Part shown: positions 49,291-60,224 of the stretch, one piece after another | How positions within the stretch are numbered: position 1 is the stretch's first letter | Layout: every line of letters begins with the position of its first letter | Source of the DNA: Sipunculus nudus | Taxonomy: Eukaryota > Annelida > Sipuncula > Golfingiida > Sipunculidae | DNA length: 64,000 nucleotides | Direction of reading: 5' to 3' | Assembly: GCA_026874595.1 (NCBI GenBank) | Contig: CM049321.1 | Span: 12,043,979 to 12,107,978 of the forward strand | The notes under the pieces: model-generated | Told to the model about the DNA's origin: nothing | Databases searched by the model: none | The model's input: the letters and a program-made list of their open reading frames with translations, nothing else | Made by a program: the position numbers and the translations under genes

Positions 49291-50869
49291 CGCAACCGTC
49301 TCTAAATTTTTATTATATTTCAAGAAAGCCAAATAGTGGAGGAGAGAGAGCTGTTGACCAGTCAGTGCATACATAGTACGTCTCCAGTCTAATGTTTTAG
49401 TAAATATTATCAATAAACATTCAAATCTGAAAAATGTATGCTGAGTAAACCTATCAAATAGATATCACTAGGGAAGGGGAAAATAATATAAGGTAATAAT
49501 AACGGCATTATCTGGATCTCTCGATGTTTTTAACAGTTCATTATACAAAAAATCTTCATATAGCCCGAAATTTGTACAATGACCTTGAATGGGATTTGTT
49601 GTCTTTGTACTATTGTGGGGGCTTTATCAGTCCAAGGTCGGTACAACTGTTGTTGATGCTTACACCATGCATACAGCACTTTTAGTGACAGAATTATCCA
49701 GAAATCTACGTAAGAAAGCAACAAAACTGTGGCTTATATCAAAACATGATGTACACAATGTTAATACGTGTTTACCTTGTGCAGTACAAAAGCATAGCTG
49801 GAAACTTTAGACGGCTCTCACAAACCGCATTCCTCCGCCAACGAAATTTCCCAAGTCCGTACCAGGTCAGTCCCAACGTTCTTAACAAATTAGTAAACAA
49901 GTTAGTAAATTATTGATTGTTTTCAGTTCATTACTCGCCCTTTCATAAAGGCTGATGGTGGTTTTTATATCGAAACGGTGGTGATATTTGTTAAGACAAA
50001 TAGACCAATTTCTGGATTCGAATCAGATCCGATACACTGTTCATCCAAACCGCCCTAAAATGTAACAAATTGTTCCATGGCCTATGGCTCAACCTTTCAC
50101 ATTTCCAACTTTCAATAAAGGTCTATGGAATATTTTAAATATTATGTCGAGAAACAGATAGGGGTGAACTTGACTGAATCCAAAGTCGGATCTCTCCTAT
50201 GCACGATTGAATCGATCCGTCATATTATTTATCCATTTTGCCAAAAGCACATCGCTCATCACTTTCTTTACGCTGTTATTATTATTTATTTCTATTTAAA
50301 AGGTTCCTGTTACGTAAGACCTACACTGTGCCCTTTATCACGTTTAATGGTTCTATGATATTCTTTTTTTCCAGATTGTCAAGGACGGCGTGAAGGTCAC
50401 GTGCAAATGTCACGGTTTGTCTGGGTCGTGTAACGTCAAAACCTGCTGGCGTCAACTCACCAACTTTCACTTCGTGGGAAATTTACTGAAAGGGAAATAC
50501 GAAAAAGCTGTAAAGGTTGCTATAGCAACTAATGGGGCCACAGGCCAACCAGAACTAATAAAAGTAAAAAAGAATATTGGAGTCATAATGGACCCAAAGT
50601 TAGAAAGTGTCAAAGATAGGACGCTGAGCGACACGGATTTAGTTTATTTCGAGGACGGGCCTAGTTTTTGTAAACCAGGGCGATACTCCGCCGGAACTTC
50701 CGGTCGAAGGTGTAGCAAAGGGGCAAATTGTGACGCCACGTGCTGCGGACGAGGTTACAACGTCCAAACTCGGACTGTGACAAAACCGTGTAAATGTCAG
50801 GTGATCTGGTGTTGTGAGGTCAAATGTCAACGCTGCGTGTCAAGAGAAGAAATGTACACGTGTAAATAA
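35870..50869 (+). CDS. Wnt9: Wnt9 secreted signalling protein, 4 exons, 377 aa
   Basis: Exons 35870-35949, 41433-41722, 43219-43487 and 50375-50869 join in phases 2, 1 and 0 with GT-AG introns (1134 nt). Residues 1 to about 24 form a hydrophobic signal peptide. The mature part carries 24 cysteines, as in most Wnts. RQKRMC (74-79), ERWNCS with an N-glycosylation sequon at N110, WGGCGDN and [10 protein letters not shown] (223-232) are all present. The serine at 229 is the predicted Porcupine palmitoleoylation site. The protein ends in [19 protein letters not shown] and a terminal YTCK. YFGLT after the signal peptide, [12 protein letters not shown] and the four-exon layout match WNT9A/9B rather than other subfamilies. 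It should act extracellularly through Frizzled/LRP receptors. An in-frame ATG at 35849 would add seven residues; 35870 has A at -3 and a cleaner signal peptide. An AATAAA lies at 52071. Confidence 0.95.
36904..36963. repeat. (TTATA)n pentanucleotide microsatellite
   Basis: About twelve ATATT units, slightly degenerate at the right end. Confidence 0.9.
37394..37439. repeat. (TA)n microsatellite
   Basis: About 23 TA units in Wnt9 intron 1. Confidence 0.95.
39026..39106. repeat. (TA)n microsatellite, long
   Basis: About 40 TA units with a single phase break near 39062. The following 200 bp is also dominated by TA/TTA words. Confidence 0.95.
39579..39633. repeat. (TA)n microsatellite
   Basis: About 27 TA units in Wnt9 intron 1. 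Confidence 0.95.
39877..39942. repeat. (TA)n microsatellite
   Basis: About 33 TA units in Wnt9 intron 1. Confidence 0.95.
41012..41131. repeat. (AAT)n followed by (ATT)n
   Basis: About 25 AAT units, a short mixed segment with GAT units, then a short ATT run. The complementary ends could fold back. It lies about 300 bp upstream of Wnt9 exon 2. Confidence 0.95.
41433..41722 (+). CDS. Wnt9: Wnt9 exon 2
   Basis: The acceptor is TTTTAAG, weak in pyrimidines just before AG but preceded by a T-rich tract. The exon encodes [12 protein letters not shown], a low-conservation stretch to about residue 60, then [37 protein letters not shown] and ILETG. The donor is GTAACG. Confidence 0.9.
41936..42290 (+). 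repeat. Modular repeat, module order B-A-B, in Wnt9 intron 2
   Basis: The first B module (about 41936-42137) has agacagttcggtccgctttc, acacatcccctcttaagagc and gacgagcccccatt. Module A (about 42138-42245) has attgctcagggtaaaatatt, cccgaggtcgaacc and gtccggcgtt. A second B begins (cactagcgagagagttcggt). Compared with A-B at 28811-29090, this shows the repeat is arranged head to tail and is sampled at different points. Confidence 0.75.
42410..43110 (+). repeat. Minisatellite 'ggcagacaaacgagacac', about 45-57 bp units
   Basis: Degenerate units carrying cttacggaggcagacaaacg and agacacagacagatgaaa..ggg recur more than ten times in Wnt9 intron 2, with variable spacing. Lys/Gln/Arg-rich frames on both strands (for example 42414-42755) are products of the repeat. 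Confidence 0.85.
43219..43487 (+). CDS. Wnt9: Wnt9 exon 3
   Basis: The acceptor is TTTTCTTCCAG. The exon encodes [52 protein letters not shown] and [11 protein letters not shown]. The donor is GTAAAT. It closely follows the vertebrate WNT9A exon in length and motif order. Confidence 0.93.
45371..45720 (+). mobile_element. tRNA-derived SINE, full-length copy
   Basis: The head TGGCTCAGGGGTAGAGCG matches the polymerase III A box, and GAGTTCGATCCTC forms a T-arm-like B box. It is followed by a body (acgagtgcgcctttcgg, accgggcctggttaacgcca) and a terminal ggaggcggttacctcc hairpin plus A10. Truncated relatives lie at 9360-9557 and 30240-30320. The anticodon arm does not pair and the unit continues into a shared body, so it is a SINE and not a tRNA gene. 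Confidence 0.85.
46099..46311 (-). CDS. Unassigned exon-like open stretch
   Basis: The minus strand is open for 71 codons between stops at 46312-46314 and 46096-46098. It reads [20 protein letters not shown] then [16 protein letters not shown] and [10 protein letters not shown]. Codon choice and residue mix look protein-like, but there is no ATG and no convincing splice pair. Flanking words (cctcgtttcgagg palindrome at about 46070) suggest a mobile element. It may be a transposon-borne or decayed exon. I do not recognise the family. Confidence 0.25.
46604..46659. repeat. (TA)n microsatellite
   Basis: About 28 TA units followed by a TG-rich tract. Confidence 0.95.
47440..47720 (+). repeat. 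Dispersed repeat family 'gcaagcctccgcc', copy 2
   Basis: It shares gttctattggatgcaagcct, ccgcc, 'cattcccggatccggata', 'aaaatctgttcgattctt', 'tgcgtgagttatgtt' and 'acacacacaaacacacgaa' with 60225-60610. The first half also matches 11118-11330. Confidence 0.7.
48553..48597. repeat. (TA)n plus (TG)n microsatellite
   Basis: About 22 TA units, followed within 10 bp by a TG-rich run to about 48640. Confidence 0.95.
49227..49288. repeat. (TA)n microsatellite
   Basis: About 31 TA units in Wnt9 intron 3. Confidence 0.95.
50375..50869 (+). CDS. Wnt9: Wnt9 exon 4 (terminal)
   Basis: The acceptor is TTCTTTTTTTCCAG. It encodes [19 protein letters not shown] (acylated thumb), [22 protein letters not shown], the variable linker, [11 protein letters not shown] and the cysteine-rich C-terminal domain ending EEMYTCK before TAA. 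It carries 16 of the 24 mature cysteines. The linker (about residues 268-300) is the least conserved part. Confidence 0.96.
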   Translation: MVKDGVKVTCKCHGLSGSCNVKTCWRQLTNFHFVGNLLKGKYEKAVKVAIATNGATGQPELIKVKKNIGVIMDPKLESVKDRTLSDTDLVYFEDGPSFCKPGRYSAGTSGRRCSKGANCDATCCGRGYNVQTRTVTKPCKCQVIWCCEVKCQRCVSREEMYTCK

Positions 50870-53200
50870 ATACCAACCCGTCCCACCATTACCTTTGACT
50901 GGTCACGTGACTTTAATGATCACGTGAGTCGCACACCACGTGACCTAGCCACGCAGCATCTTCTTAACTGGGCAGCAGGTGGCGCTGTACAGTCCTCCTA
51001 TGTTCCGACGCCTCTTCTAGTAGAAGTCTCGAGAAAATGCAGAAAATTATCTTCATAACCATATTTTGCTTTGAACTACGTAACCTCGTCCGGTCGGAAC
51101 ACGATACTAAGTAAATTTACTCACTCAGTGTAAAAGTCAACATATGAGAAACTTTGTATCGCCTTATTACCCTATTCAGGGAAGATAATCCGGTCATTAG
51201 TTCTACCACACGTCCGATTTTACCTCTTTATAGTATCAATATGGTAACTGATTGAAGCTTTGCAGCCTTGGCCGTTTGTCGCCACAAAATTAAGGTAATA
51301 TCATAACACAGGTCTAATAATGAATGTGCTTAAAACTTTACTTACATTATGTACCTTTAAGTTTGAGGAGGCTCGATTGTGTATATTTCAAAAATATAAG
51401 TTTAATGTTGTTGTTATAGAATTTAACACAAGTAAAAAGATCTCTGTTTGATCAGCTCAAAGTTATATATATCATGTCGGTATCGAAAAGGTCTACAGGC
51501 ATTATTTATAGATATATATATCCATGTGCAACCTTAAGAGGAATCAATACATGTCTTTGTGGCCACTCAAATTGGAAAGGGAGAATTTGTTGGTTATATA
51601 TGAACATCAGACACGGAAAGGGTAAGTACAAATTTGCATATGCAAATTTTGTTGGTCACGTGATCAGGTCACGTGAGCAGACGAGGTTAGTGATATTCTC
51701 TGCTGGCTGGTTTGTGATATTTAAGATGGTTACCTGCAGATTTTTTTGTCTTTTAAACTTTCAGTTATGTTTTGATTCTGAAGATTTCCCCTCAAAATTG
51801 ATGTTTAAATTTAATTTGTTTGCCTTTTATTATTCATCCCGTTAGTCGTGTCAGATTCGGTTATTTTGTTTTCACGTTCATCATTATGTTGAGATATTCT
51901 CACTACAAAAGAAACATCAAAATATAGATTTTCATCCTGAATTGCTCGTGAAATCTTGTGATTAATACATATAGATTTGAAGTTTGTGTACATAACTAAC
52001 CATTTAGCAAAAGAACTGGTTCTTCCCTTGCATATCGATAATAGTATGATTATTATAAAGAAAGTCCGAGAATAAAATGTTAATAACTATATTATCATGT
52101 CTAATGTTGAATATACGAAACCAACGGAGAACAGTGAAGGTCGTTTGGAAGGACATGATCATCTATTACAAATAAACTTGTAAAATTCAGTCAAGATGGG
52201 CCTATTCCCTCCACTCATGGGATGACGAGTATATGTGTGTTCGTGTGTGTATTTTAGATTACAATCAATATGAGTGAGATGTAGTTGTGTCCAACAACAA
52301 GTGATAAAACTTCTGTTATCTATTATGTTAGTCTTAACCTTAAACGGAAAAAATGATCAGAATAGCATACACATCTCTGTACATAAACATTCAAACACAT
52401 TTAGAAAACATGCGCAGTTATATAAGCAAACGAACGAAAGAAATAGTTAATATGTTTAAATGTTTGTAGTGGAAAAAAGAAGAAATAGATAACACGTTTG
52501 TATTTCTTTTAAAGGATCAAATAAACTTAAATATTGCTCCACTAAAAAAAAAGAACAAAACGCCGCTTTCTTTTTTTTTTTTTTAGAAATATGGATATTC
52601 ACTCTAACAATTAAAAGACATTGATATGACTAAATTAATATTCCGCCTCACTCAAAAACCTCAATCGCCATTGAAACGTAGATTGCACGTAGATTTAATT
52701 TTGTGATTATGCAGTTATTTTTCATTTTCTTTTAAAAGGTACATGGTAATGGTTATGACTTTTATGGCGATAAAGGTTAATATTAAAAGGGCCAAACACG
52801 TTCTCTTGAAAGCTGAAATCATTAAACCAATGTCCTGATGTATTTAACAGAAAATATATCTTTCATTTACACAGTTTTTATCTCTTGAGGTATAAAAAAG
52901 TCACTGAAGGAGAGAGATGGATAAAAGAAAGCTCACGTGAGAATAAAGAGGAAATTCCCGAATCGTGTAAAAGTAAATTGGAGACGAAATGTCAAAGGTT
53001 TCTATGGAAACTGTTGGGTTTGTGATGCGCGTATAAAAACTACAACTCGGGAGCCAGCATTGCTGCCTGGAGGCTCTAAGTATGTGGTGAAGGCAGCGTA
53101 CAGTCAATGATTCCAGCCCCGGAGCAGCAAGCATGCAGCCGCGGTCATAGAGAGAAGAAAGCCCCGAAAATACAGCCCGCATTTACGGAACACGATGTGT
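50870..53200 (+). other. Wnt9 3' flank and probable 3' UTR
   Basis: No coding features are seen. CACGTGA-type words cluster just after the stop (about 50904-50943). AATAAA words occur at the stop itself (50865) and at 52071; the latter is a possible polyadenylation signal. The 3' end of the transcript cannot be fixed from sequence alone. Confidence 0.4.
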
Positions 53201-53219
53201 GGCGCGGGACAGGACGCCG

Positions 53220-53490
53220 CCATCTTTGATCTCGGGGTCGGGGTGATGAGGGTCAAATCCGACAGGAGAGAGGCTTTTGATGATGTTTGGTGTGGTCGAG
53301 ATGAAACCAAGTGCTGATGATGCTCTGTCTACTCCACACCTGTTACCAATGGTAACAACATCGCGGAGGACCTCTTCAAAGATGACACGGCATGTAGCGG
53401 CCCAAACTTCACCTCTCTGCTCAATCTGCTTGCTACCTGACACGTCACATCCGGCCGATTTCCAGGCCCCCGACCCCGAGATCCTCTGGG
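53220..53490. mobile_element. Inverted-repeat element around ATCTCGGGGTCGGGG
   Basis: gatctcggggtcggggtgat (53229) is matched in reverse by cccccgaccccgagatcc (53467-53484). Looser pairing continues inward ('aaatccgacagg' against 'cctgacacg'). Open frames on both strands between the arms have no recognised motif. A small non-autonomous element is one reading; a locally duplicated gene piece is another. Confidence 0.4.
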
Positions 53491-54063
53491 ATATGATATA
53501 AAAGTATATTAAAATAATATAATATAGAATAACTTAATTATGGAATATTATGCTACATAACATAAAATCGTGTAAAATACAAAACATATATCATAATATA
53601 CAATAATACAAATTATGGAATATGTTAATATAACATAAGATTGTGTAATATAGGAAAACATATATTGAAATAATAATAGATGTATATAGATGAATTCGTT
53701 TTCACAAAATTTCGTATATTATATATTTGTATTTTAAATACATGTAATTATATATTTATATAATAAAAAGTTCAATATATAATATATACAGTGGCGAAAA
53801 ACTTAAAAAACATAGATAAAAAAAGGGCTCTGCACCCGTTCATAGGTATTTCAAATAAGCGTTTCAGGGCTGATTATTATATAAAGATACAGATGCAAAG
53901 ATTAGGAAACGCTGCGCTATGCGAAAAATTTGATGATAGTTTTGATTTGTTTACACAATTTCATATGTATATCATATCAAACGTAACCTGATAAAAAGCT
54001 TCGTGAGGGACAAAAAATTGCTAGAAATAGATAAACATTAACTGGAAGCCGTGGTAGTATTTA

Positions 54064-54091
54064 AATAATAATAATAATAATAATAATAATC

Positions 54092-54155
<64 letters not shown>

Positions 54156-54178
54156 TAATAATAATAATAATAATAATA

Positions 54179-54228
<50 letters not shown>

Positions 54229-54297
54229 GGCATCTTCAACAACAATTAAAGTGATGATAAAATGGAAAATAAGATAATAATTATCCCTTATTATTAT

Positions 54298-54373
<76 letters not shown>

Positions 54374-54504
54374 ATTATTAATTTTATTTTTTTTTATTCT
54401 TATTATTTTTAATATGTTTATAATAAGTAGTAGTAAAAGTAGCAGAAGTAGTAGTAGTGGTAGTAGTGTGTTAATTTTAAATATTATTATTTTTATTATT
54501 TTTA

Positions 54505-54556
<52 letters not shown>
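54064..54556. repeat. (AAT)n/(ATT)n palindromic microsatellite cluster
   Basis: AAT units (54064-54180) are followed at once by ATT units (54181-54228). A second AAT-to-ATT pair lies at 54301-54372, and a third ATT run lies at 54508-54556. Each AAT/ATT pair can fold into a long perfect hairpin. The poly-N/poly-Y frames are artefacts. Confidence 0.95.
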
Positions 54557-54557
<1 letters not shown>

Positions 54558-55970
54558 ACAAGAGAAGTAGAGGTATAAACAATAACGGTGTCAATTAAGT
54601 CGAGCAGACTAGAACGACTGCCACTGCCTCGTAATGATAATTTGGTGAACTACTAATGCATGAGCAAAGCAAATGATTTAACAAATAAATAAATACTAAC
54701 AGAACTTAATCGAATTCCACTATGTTATTTTATATAGCGTTATACGCATGATAAACAGAAATGACAGGTGCACTCGAACAATGCTCTCCCTTGCACCCTT
54801 CAAATGGCTCAGTTGCCTTCGATGGGACAAAGAAATCGCCCTCTGTCACTATGGTAGATAATAATTTTAATTAACATGTGTTTTGTTGATCCAGATTAAT
54901 TTAAAAATGTACAAGGTTGTCTCTTGTGTATAACCCTATTACCCTCCACAAAATTAATAAAAATATGTTCATGTTTTACTAACAGTTGCTTACAGAAAAA
55001 GAAACCAAGATGGAAGAAAAATAGAATGACCAAGGAGAAAATCCGCCACCTGGCGGAGGTGTAATTAGAAAACTGTGATGTTGCATTCAGGCAGAATTCA
55101 CGAACATAATATAGTTGTGATATTTTTAATATGTAGAACAGAGAAAAAATAAACAGACTGCGGACATGTTGCTGTGGACAAAATACATGGGTATGGACAA
55201 GATAATAATACAAAATCATTTAACATTGTTACAACATTATTTTAAATAATATATGACACCTTTATGAGGCCGTGGAGGTCGCCGGTCAGTAGTGCCATCT
55301 GGCGGTAGTGAAACTAACTTCGTAAAGGAATAGACACAGTATCATGATTAATATTTATTAAACCAGGACTTTTCTGTGACATTATATTGTCAAGCTGTTA
55401 TTTCTTTTGTGAATATAATTCTTGTGAATTGTTCTCTTTGTCGGAAATTGCTGAGATATACGATTTTGATAATTCATAAGAAAGACATGGTAACTAAATT
55501 GGTACACAGCGCATCGAGCACATGTTTAATGGTTGACTATGCAAGGGCGACATCTGCTGATCACTAAGAACACTAAAAACATCTTCGAGACGACCATGGG
55601 TGTTATCAAGATGAAAATGTAATCCTATCCATACCAGCATATAATCCGTCCATTATTTTGCACTCGAAGACCAGTTTAACTTCATTAAAATAAAAGATAG
55701 ATGGCGCTGCAAGTTCACTTACTGGATGCATTCGTAATTTATGACAGATGGCGCTGCGGTAGTTAGGCCTACTTTCTCACAATAATATCACATTTTCAGG
55801 ATATATACGGAAATATGGAAAATGTCCTTCCCAATTAGGACACATTTCCCAACATTAAATGACCAAAGAACGGGCATTTCTGAGGCGTCACTACAGGGGA
55901 GTTGCGAGGCCACGGTTTAGTGGCACCACCAACATTAATAATTATATAGATTGCGGGTTTATTTCAAGAA

Positions 55971-56582
55971 GGGGCGCACTCGAAAAATCGAAACTGGATT
56001 CGGTTATGACCATTTCCGGGAAACCGTCCATTTAATATAGCGAAACCGAAACTGGTTTTTGCGAAACTGCGAAACCATCTCCGGAGGAGGTTTCGTTTCG
56101 CAAAAACCATCCACTCGATAATTATATTGGCTAGATGGTGGAGGTGGGCCAAAGTAGTGCAATTTTATTAGTTATTTTATTAATTGATACTGTTCATGCT
56201 TGTTAGAGTCAAATAAGTAATGATTGAGATAAAAACATTCTTTCGGAAGTGTTTTGAATTCAAAATCCCATACTCTGACCATGGATAGCTAAAGATGAGC
56301 CGCACGTATCCTGTACTTCTAAGTCGCCTGACACGTGGACATGTTGTAAGACGCTGAGAAACAGTCTATTTTCAACAATATTGAATATATATTTGCCAGT
56401 CACGATTAATAATGCTCTCACTTTGCCTCAGAGTGCCCAGGCATGGATCGCTTACTTCTGAGAAAATGTTCATCATTATTTTCTATAAAAACTGTAACCG
56501 TCCACTTAAAAATGCAAGGTGAAACCATACAGAACCGGTTTTCCCGGAACCGAAACCAGTTTCGAATTTTCGAATGCGCCCT
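55971..56582. mobile_element. 612-bp element with about 35-bp inverted ends
   Basis: The left end GGGGCGCACTCGAAAAATCG then aaactggattcggtt pairs with the right end aaccgaaaccagtttcgaat then tttcgaatgcgccct. Further inside, 'ccgtcca(t/c)tt' words and cgaaacc phrases repeat in both orientations. 'agaa' borders both ends and may be a short target duplication. There is no transposase. Confidence 0.75.
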
Positions 56583-56817
56583 AGAATTTTACATCTTGCA
56601 TACTCAACCTCGTTTCGACAATCGAATAATCGATATATTGAATCGAGGACAGTCATTTATCTATGAACGAATCGGGGATTCAATGATCGATTAATTTCAA
56701 TTATTTTGTATGCAGTCATAATAACCACTGTTATCTACTGTGACGTCACTTATATCTAGCCTGCTGCAACTCTATTTTTAGTCATTTTATATTGTATTAT
56801 ATGATTCTCAGTTCGTT

Positions 56818-59192
56818 TTTTAGCTCAGCTGAATTTCAGTCATGCTGGGCTATAGCGATGGGTCTTTGTCCGTCGTCCTTCCATCTGTCCATCCGGCCGT
56901 CCGGCCGTTAGCAGGGTACAAATCGTAACCTTAAGGGTTAGGATCATGAACCCTATGCAGTCTTAAAGGTATTAAAAAAATCTCCTTGCAAACCTGAAAT
57001 TAGGTCACTGCGACCTATATTCTCTGAGTTACGGGGTGTGCTTGCACCCCCCCGGAATTAATTTTTTATAGCCAAAATTTTCATCACAAACTTTCCATCT
57101 TTCACATACAGCTCACCTACCAACAGGGGAATAACCATAATTATTTTGCGGTCACAAGGTCAAAGGTTCTTTTAAAAGCTTGTGGATGCTTTTAAGCCAA
57201 ACCTTTCATTCCAGTCCTTTGATCTTTCACATATGGCTCACCTACCGAGTGGAAGAAAAATCCTATAGATTTTGAGGTAAAAGGTCAAGGTCACAGGATC
57301 CACTTCTTCATAAAGGTTGTGGACATATTTCAAGCTAGAATTTTCATTCCAAACCTTCTAGCACTGACATATCCCTTCTCAGCCAGCAGGCAAAAAGACC
57401 TGATTTTGAGGTCAAAGGTCAAGTTCACAGCACCCACTTCTTGGCAAACTTTTCAACCTATAACTTGCATCTGTCATGTACCAATAGGGGAAGAACCCTA
57501 TTGATGTTAAATTCAAAGGTCAGGGGTCAAGGTCACAATACTAAATTGTTCCAAATGCTTATGAACATATTTCAAGCTAAACTGTTAATCCCTAACCTTC
57601 AGTCTTTCACATATGCCTAATCTATACATCACTCAATTTGATTTAAACATAATTATGGGTCTTTTTGCTTGAAGAAATAACTTATTGATTTTGGGGTCAG
57701 CTGGTCAGGAGGTTAAAGGTTGCAGGTCAAAGTTACTTGGTTGCCAAGTGATAACTCCAGTTTTAAGTGGTTGGTAGTTACTCATCACTTTAAAAAGAAT
57801 CTAATTGCTAGGTGAGCAAAAAGCCAAGGTCAGAGGTCAAGGATGTTTACAATAAAAACTTACTTTGTAAACCATCTCTATTTTTCTTGTATATATAACC
57901 ATTGCACTCCCAATTGGTACATCTCACTGTGGACCCATAATTGTCAGTGACACTTGTCATATATGACTCCTTTTTGTATCAGCTCATGGAGTAATAAGGG
58001 CATATCATTAGTGCATAACAAAAACACTGTTGCCGGGATACTTTAGCCAGGCATTAAGACTATGAGAGTAAAGTGTTATGGTTTAGCTACTGATTTATAA
58101 GATGATGGGAACATTTTGCAGTTTATAACATGGAATCATAGCAATAAACTTAGTTCTCTAGTTATCTGAATATTATTATACAAATCATCAGATATACCAG
58201 CAAGTGTTTGTCCTGATAATATGTGGGTCTGTACCTGGATTTAGGATGGCTTTATTGATTACAAGACTCTAAATGATGCTTTCTGTATTTCTTTTCTTTC
58301 AGGTTTTGCAGTTTACCTACCCTGCTGACCCAAATGAAAAGCAAGTTGATAATTAAAAAATATTGGACTTACATTTTTTACATTTGCATGTCCATAAATC
58401 TGACATGAGAGCTCTCCAACCTGATCATTCCTTTTGAATTGTTTTGAACATTCCTAACTGTAACATTCTTTGGATCAATTGCCACAAGTTTGGTCTCTTA
58501 TTGGAGGATGTGTGATATCAAACGTCAGACCTGTCAGAAATCCATTATGTCTGCAAGGTAGCCAACTTAGACATCCTTTTGCCAGTGCAGTGTGTGTGAT
58601 TTTTTTAGATGTTTGGTCCCTTTTAGAGGTTGTTGTTGTTCAATTTTCCGACCTGTCAGAAATCTAATATTGCCACCAGGAAGCTACTTAAAATTCCTTT
58701 AGAAAATTTTATCTCAAGAACTATTAAAGTGAATGCATTGGGATGTATATAAATGTTATCTTGCATTGGGTCAAAGATTTCTTAATAGAAATGACCATCA
58801 TTTATGAAAGCTTAGTACAGTTGGCTTGTATTGAATAAAAATTAATACAGAAGCATTAGTTCCAAAATAATTTTTGCATGGATTTCCTTGATTTTTTGCT
58901 ATATATTTTTGTCTTATATGTGGCCTATGTGGTATTGCTTTTGAGACTGACAGGTATCAAGCAAGCTGTGAGATTAGTTCCTGACAGCTCAAAAACCATA
59001 CATTTTGCCTCAGACCATCAATTCACTGTGTTTAACCAGACACATGTGATATAAATTTATGTCAAAGAAGAAAGTTTCAACAAATTGGCATATAGGTTCT
59101 TCAACAATTTGACTGGAAGTTGTGAATCGCAGCCCATGATGTCGCAGGTCATTTTTGGCAGCTGAGCGTCATGACCCATGGGTCACTTGTTA
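56818..59192 (+). mobile_element. AGCTCAGCTGA...GGGTCACTTGTT dispersed element, copy 2 (about 2.4 kb)
   Basis: It starts ttttttagctcagctgaatt, then 'gtccgtcgtccttccatctg'. Next come repeated 'aggtcaaaggtcaaggtcac' phrases at about 57165, 57290, 57415 and 57525 (unit about 110-130 bp). It ends 'cagctgagcgtcatgaccca' then tgggtcacttgtta. The same two ends bound the reverse copy at 18643-19668. No long open frame is present. I recall this type as abundant in mollusc genomes but cannot name its class. Confidence 0.6.
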
Positions 59193-59743
59193 CTAATCCT
59201 AATGTATCTTATTGTGTAGAGTGCCTAAGGGCTATTGTGTTTTACTACAGTGAATTTGGCACTTTAATATACTTAAAGAGATCAATAAATTAAATTAATT
59301 TTCATGTACAACTGTTATGTGAATGTCATCCTCCTTAAGATTTTAGCGCAGTAAGTCACGCTTGGGAAGATTTAAATGGGCCAATTCTGATATGACGTCT
59401 ATTAACTGAATATAATATAATCAGTTGAATATTTATAACGATAGTCAAGAAACTCATGATCTTATATCATGATATAATAGTTAAAACAACATTCAACAAG
59501 GACACCTGGCGGAAGTTCAGACGAACCTGAGTTTTTCAAGAGGAGTTTCACAACTGTTCACAACCATTCAACATCCGTCCATATACAAGTAACCACCTGA
59601 GAATCTGTGTTTTTTCCATATGTAAATATTGCTTTGTTTATACCAAAAGCAGGTAGATAAGAAACTTCACACATTTATCACACAGGCGTTAGGCCCAAAA
59701 AAATAAAAGGTATGGTTCTCAGGCACCGCCCGCGTCACTTTTA

Positions 59744-59766
59744 CCCCCCCCCCCCCCCCCCCCCCC
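59744..59766. repeat. Poly-C tract (23 C)
   Basis: An uninterrupted run of 23 C. Such tracts can form i-motif or G-quadruplex structures and are prone to sequencing error. Confidence 0.9.
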
Positions 59767-60224
59767 ACGCATCAAAAATTTTGATTTTAATTTTTCAAGA
59801 AGATAAAAAAATACTTTGATAAGATTTCCTTTGTTATGTAGTCCTTTTACCTGTTTACGAAAATAATTATGTTATTATTTTTATACCTTTTCCCTGATCA
59901 TATGACATATTTATCGAAACATACGAAAAAGGTAAAAAATAAAATATTGTCCACCCGCACTGATTTAAAAAAAAAAGTGCCTTAGAATGACCTATAAAGT
60001 TCATGTAGAGGTTCACAGAGTAAGCCAGAAATCACATAATGTCTATAGAAAAGGTCGGTGAAAAGAGGGCTTCAAGTATTACTTTGTCCACGTAAATGCT
60101 TAGGTAAACTATATTGTTATTTAAACATCATCTTGGAAGAAACTTTCAGTGGATAGCCAGTAGCTGTATGACAGAATATTATCACGATTTACAATAACAG
60201 AATCGATAATCGAATCAACAGACA

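Larger units (their letters stand above)
43488..50374 (+). other. Wnt9 intron 3 (6.9 kb)
   Basis: It holds an ATCGATAC-rich patch (about 43679-44097) recalling the hAT-like element, a SINE (45371-45720), an exon-like open stretch on the other strand (46099-46311), a dispersed repeat (47440-47720) and three (TA)n runs. Other frames, including 44256-44627, show no motif. Confidence 0.8.

Noticed and set aside
53183-53501. Overlapping frames on both strands
   Set aside because: They sit between inverted GATCTCGGGGTCGGGG arms and show no recognisable family; both strands open argues against a real exon.
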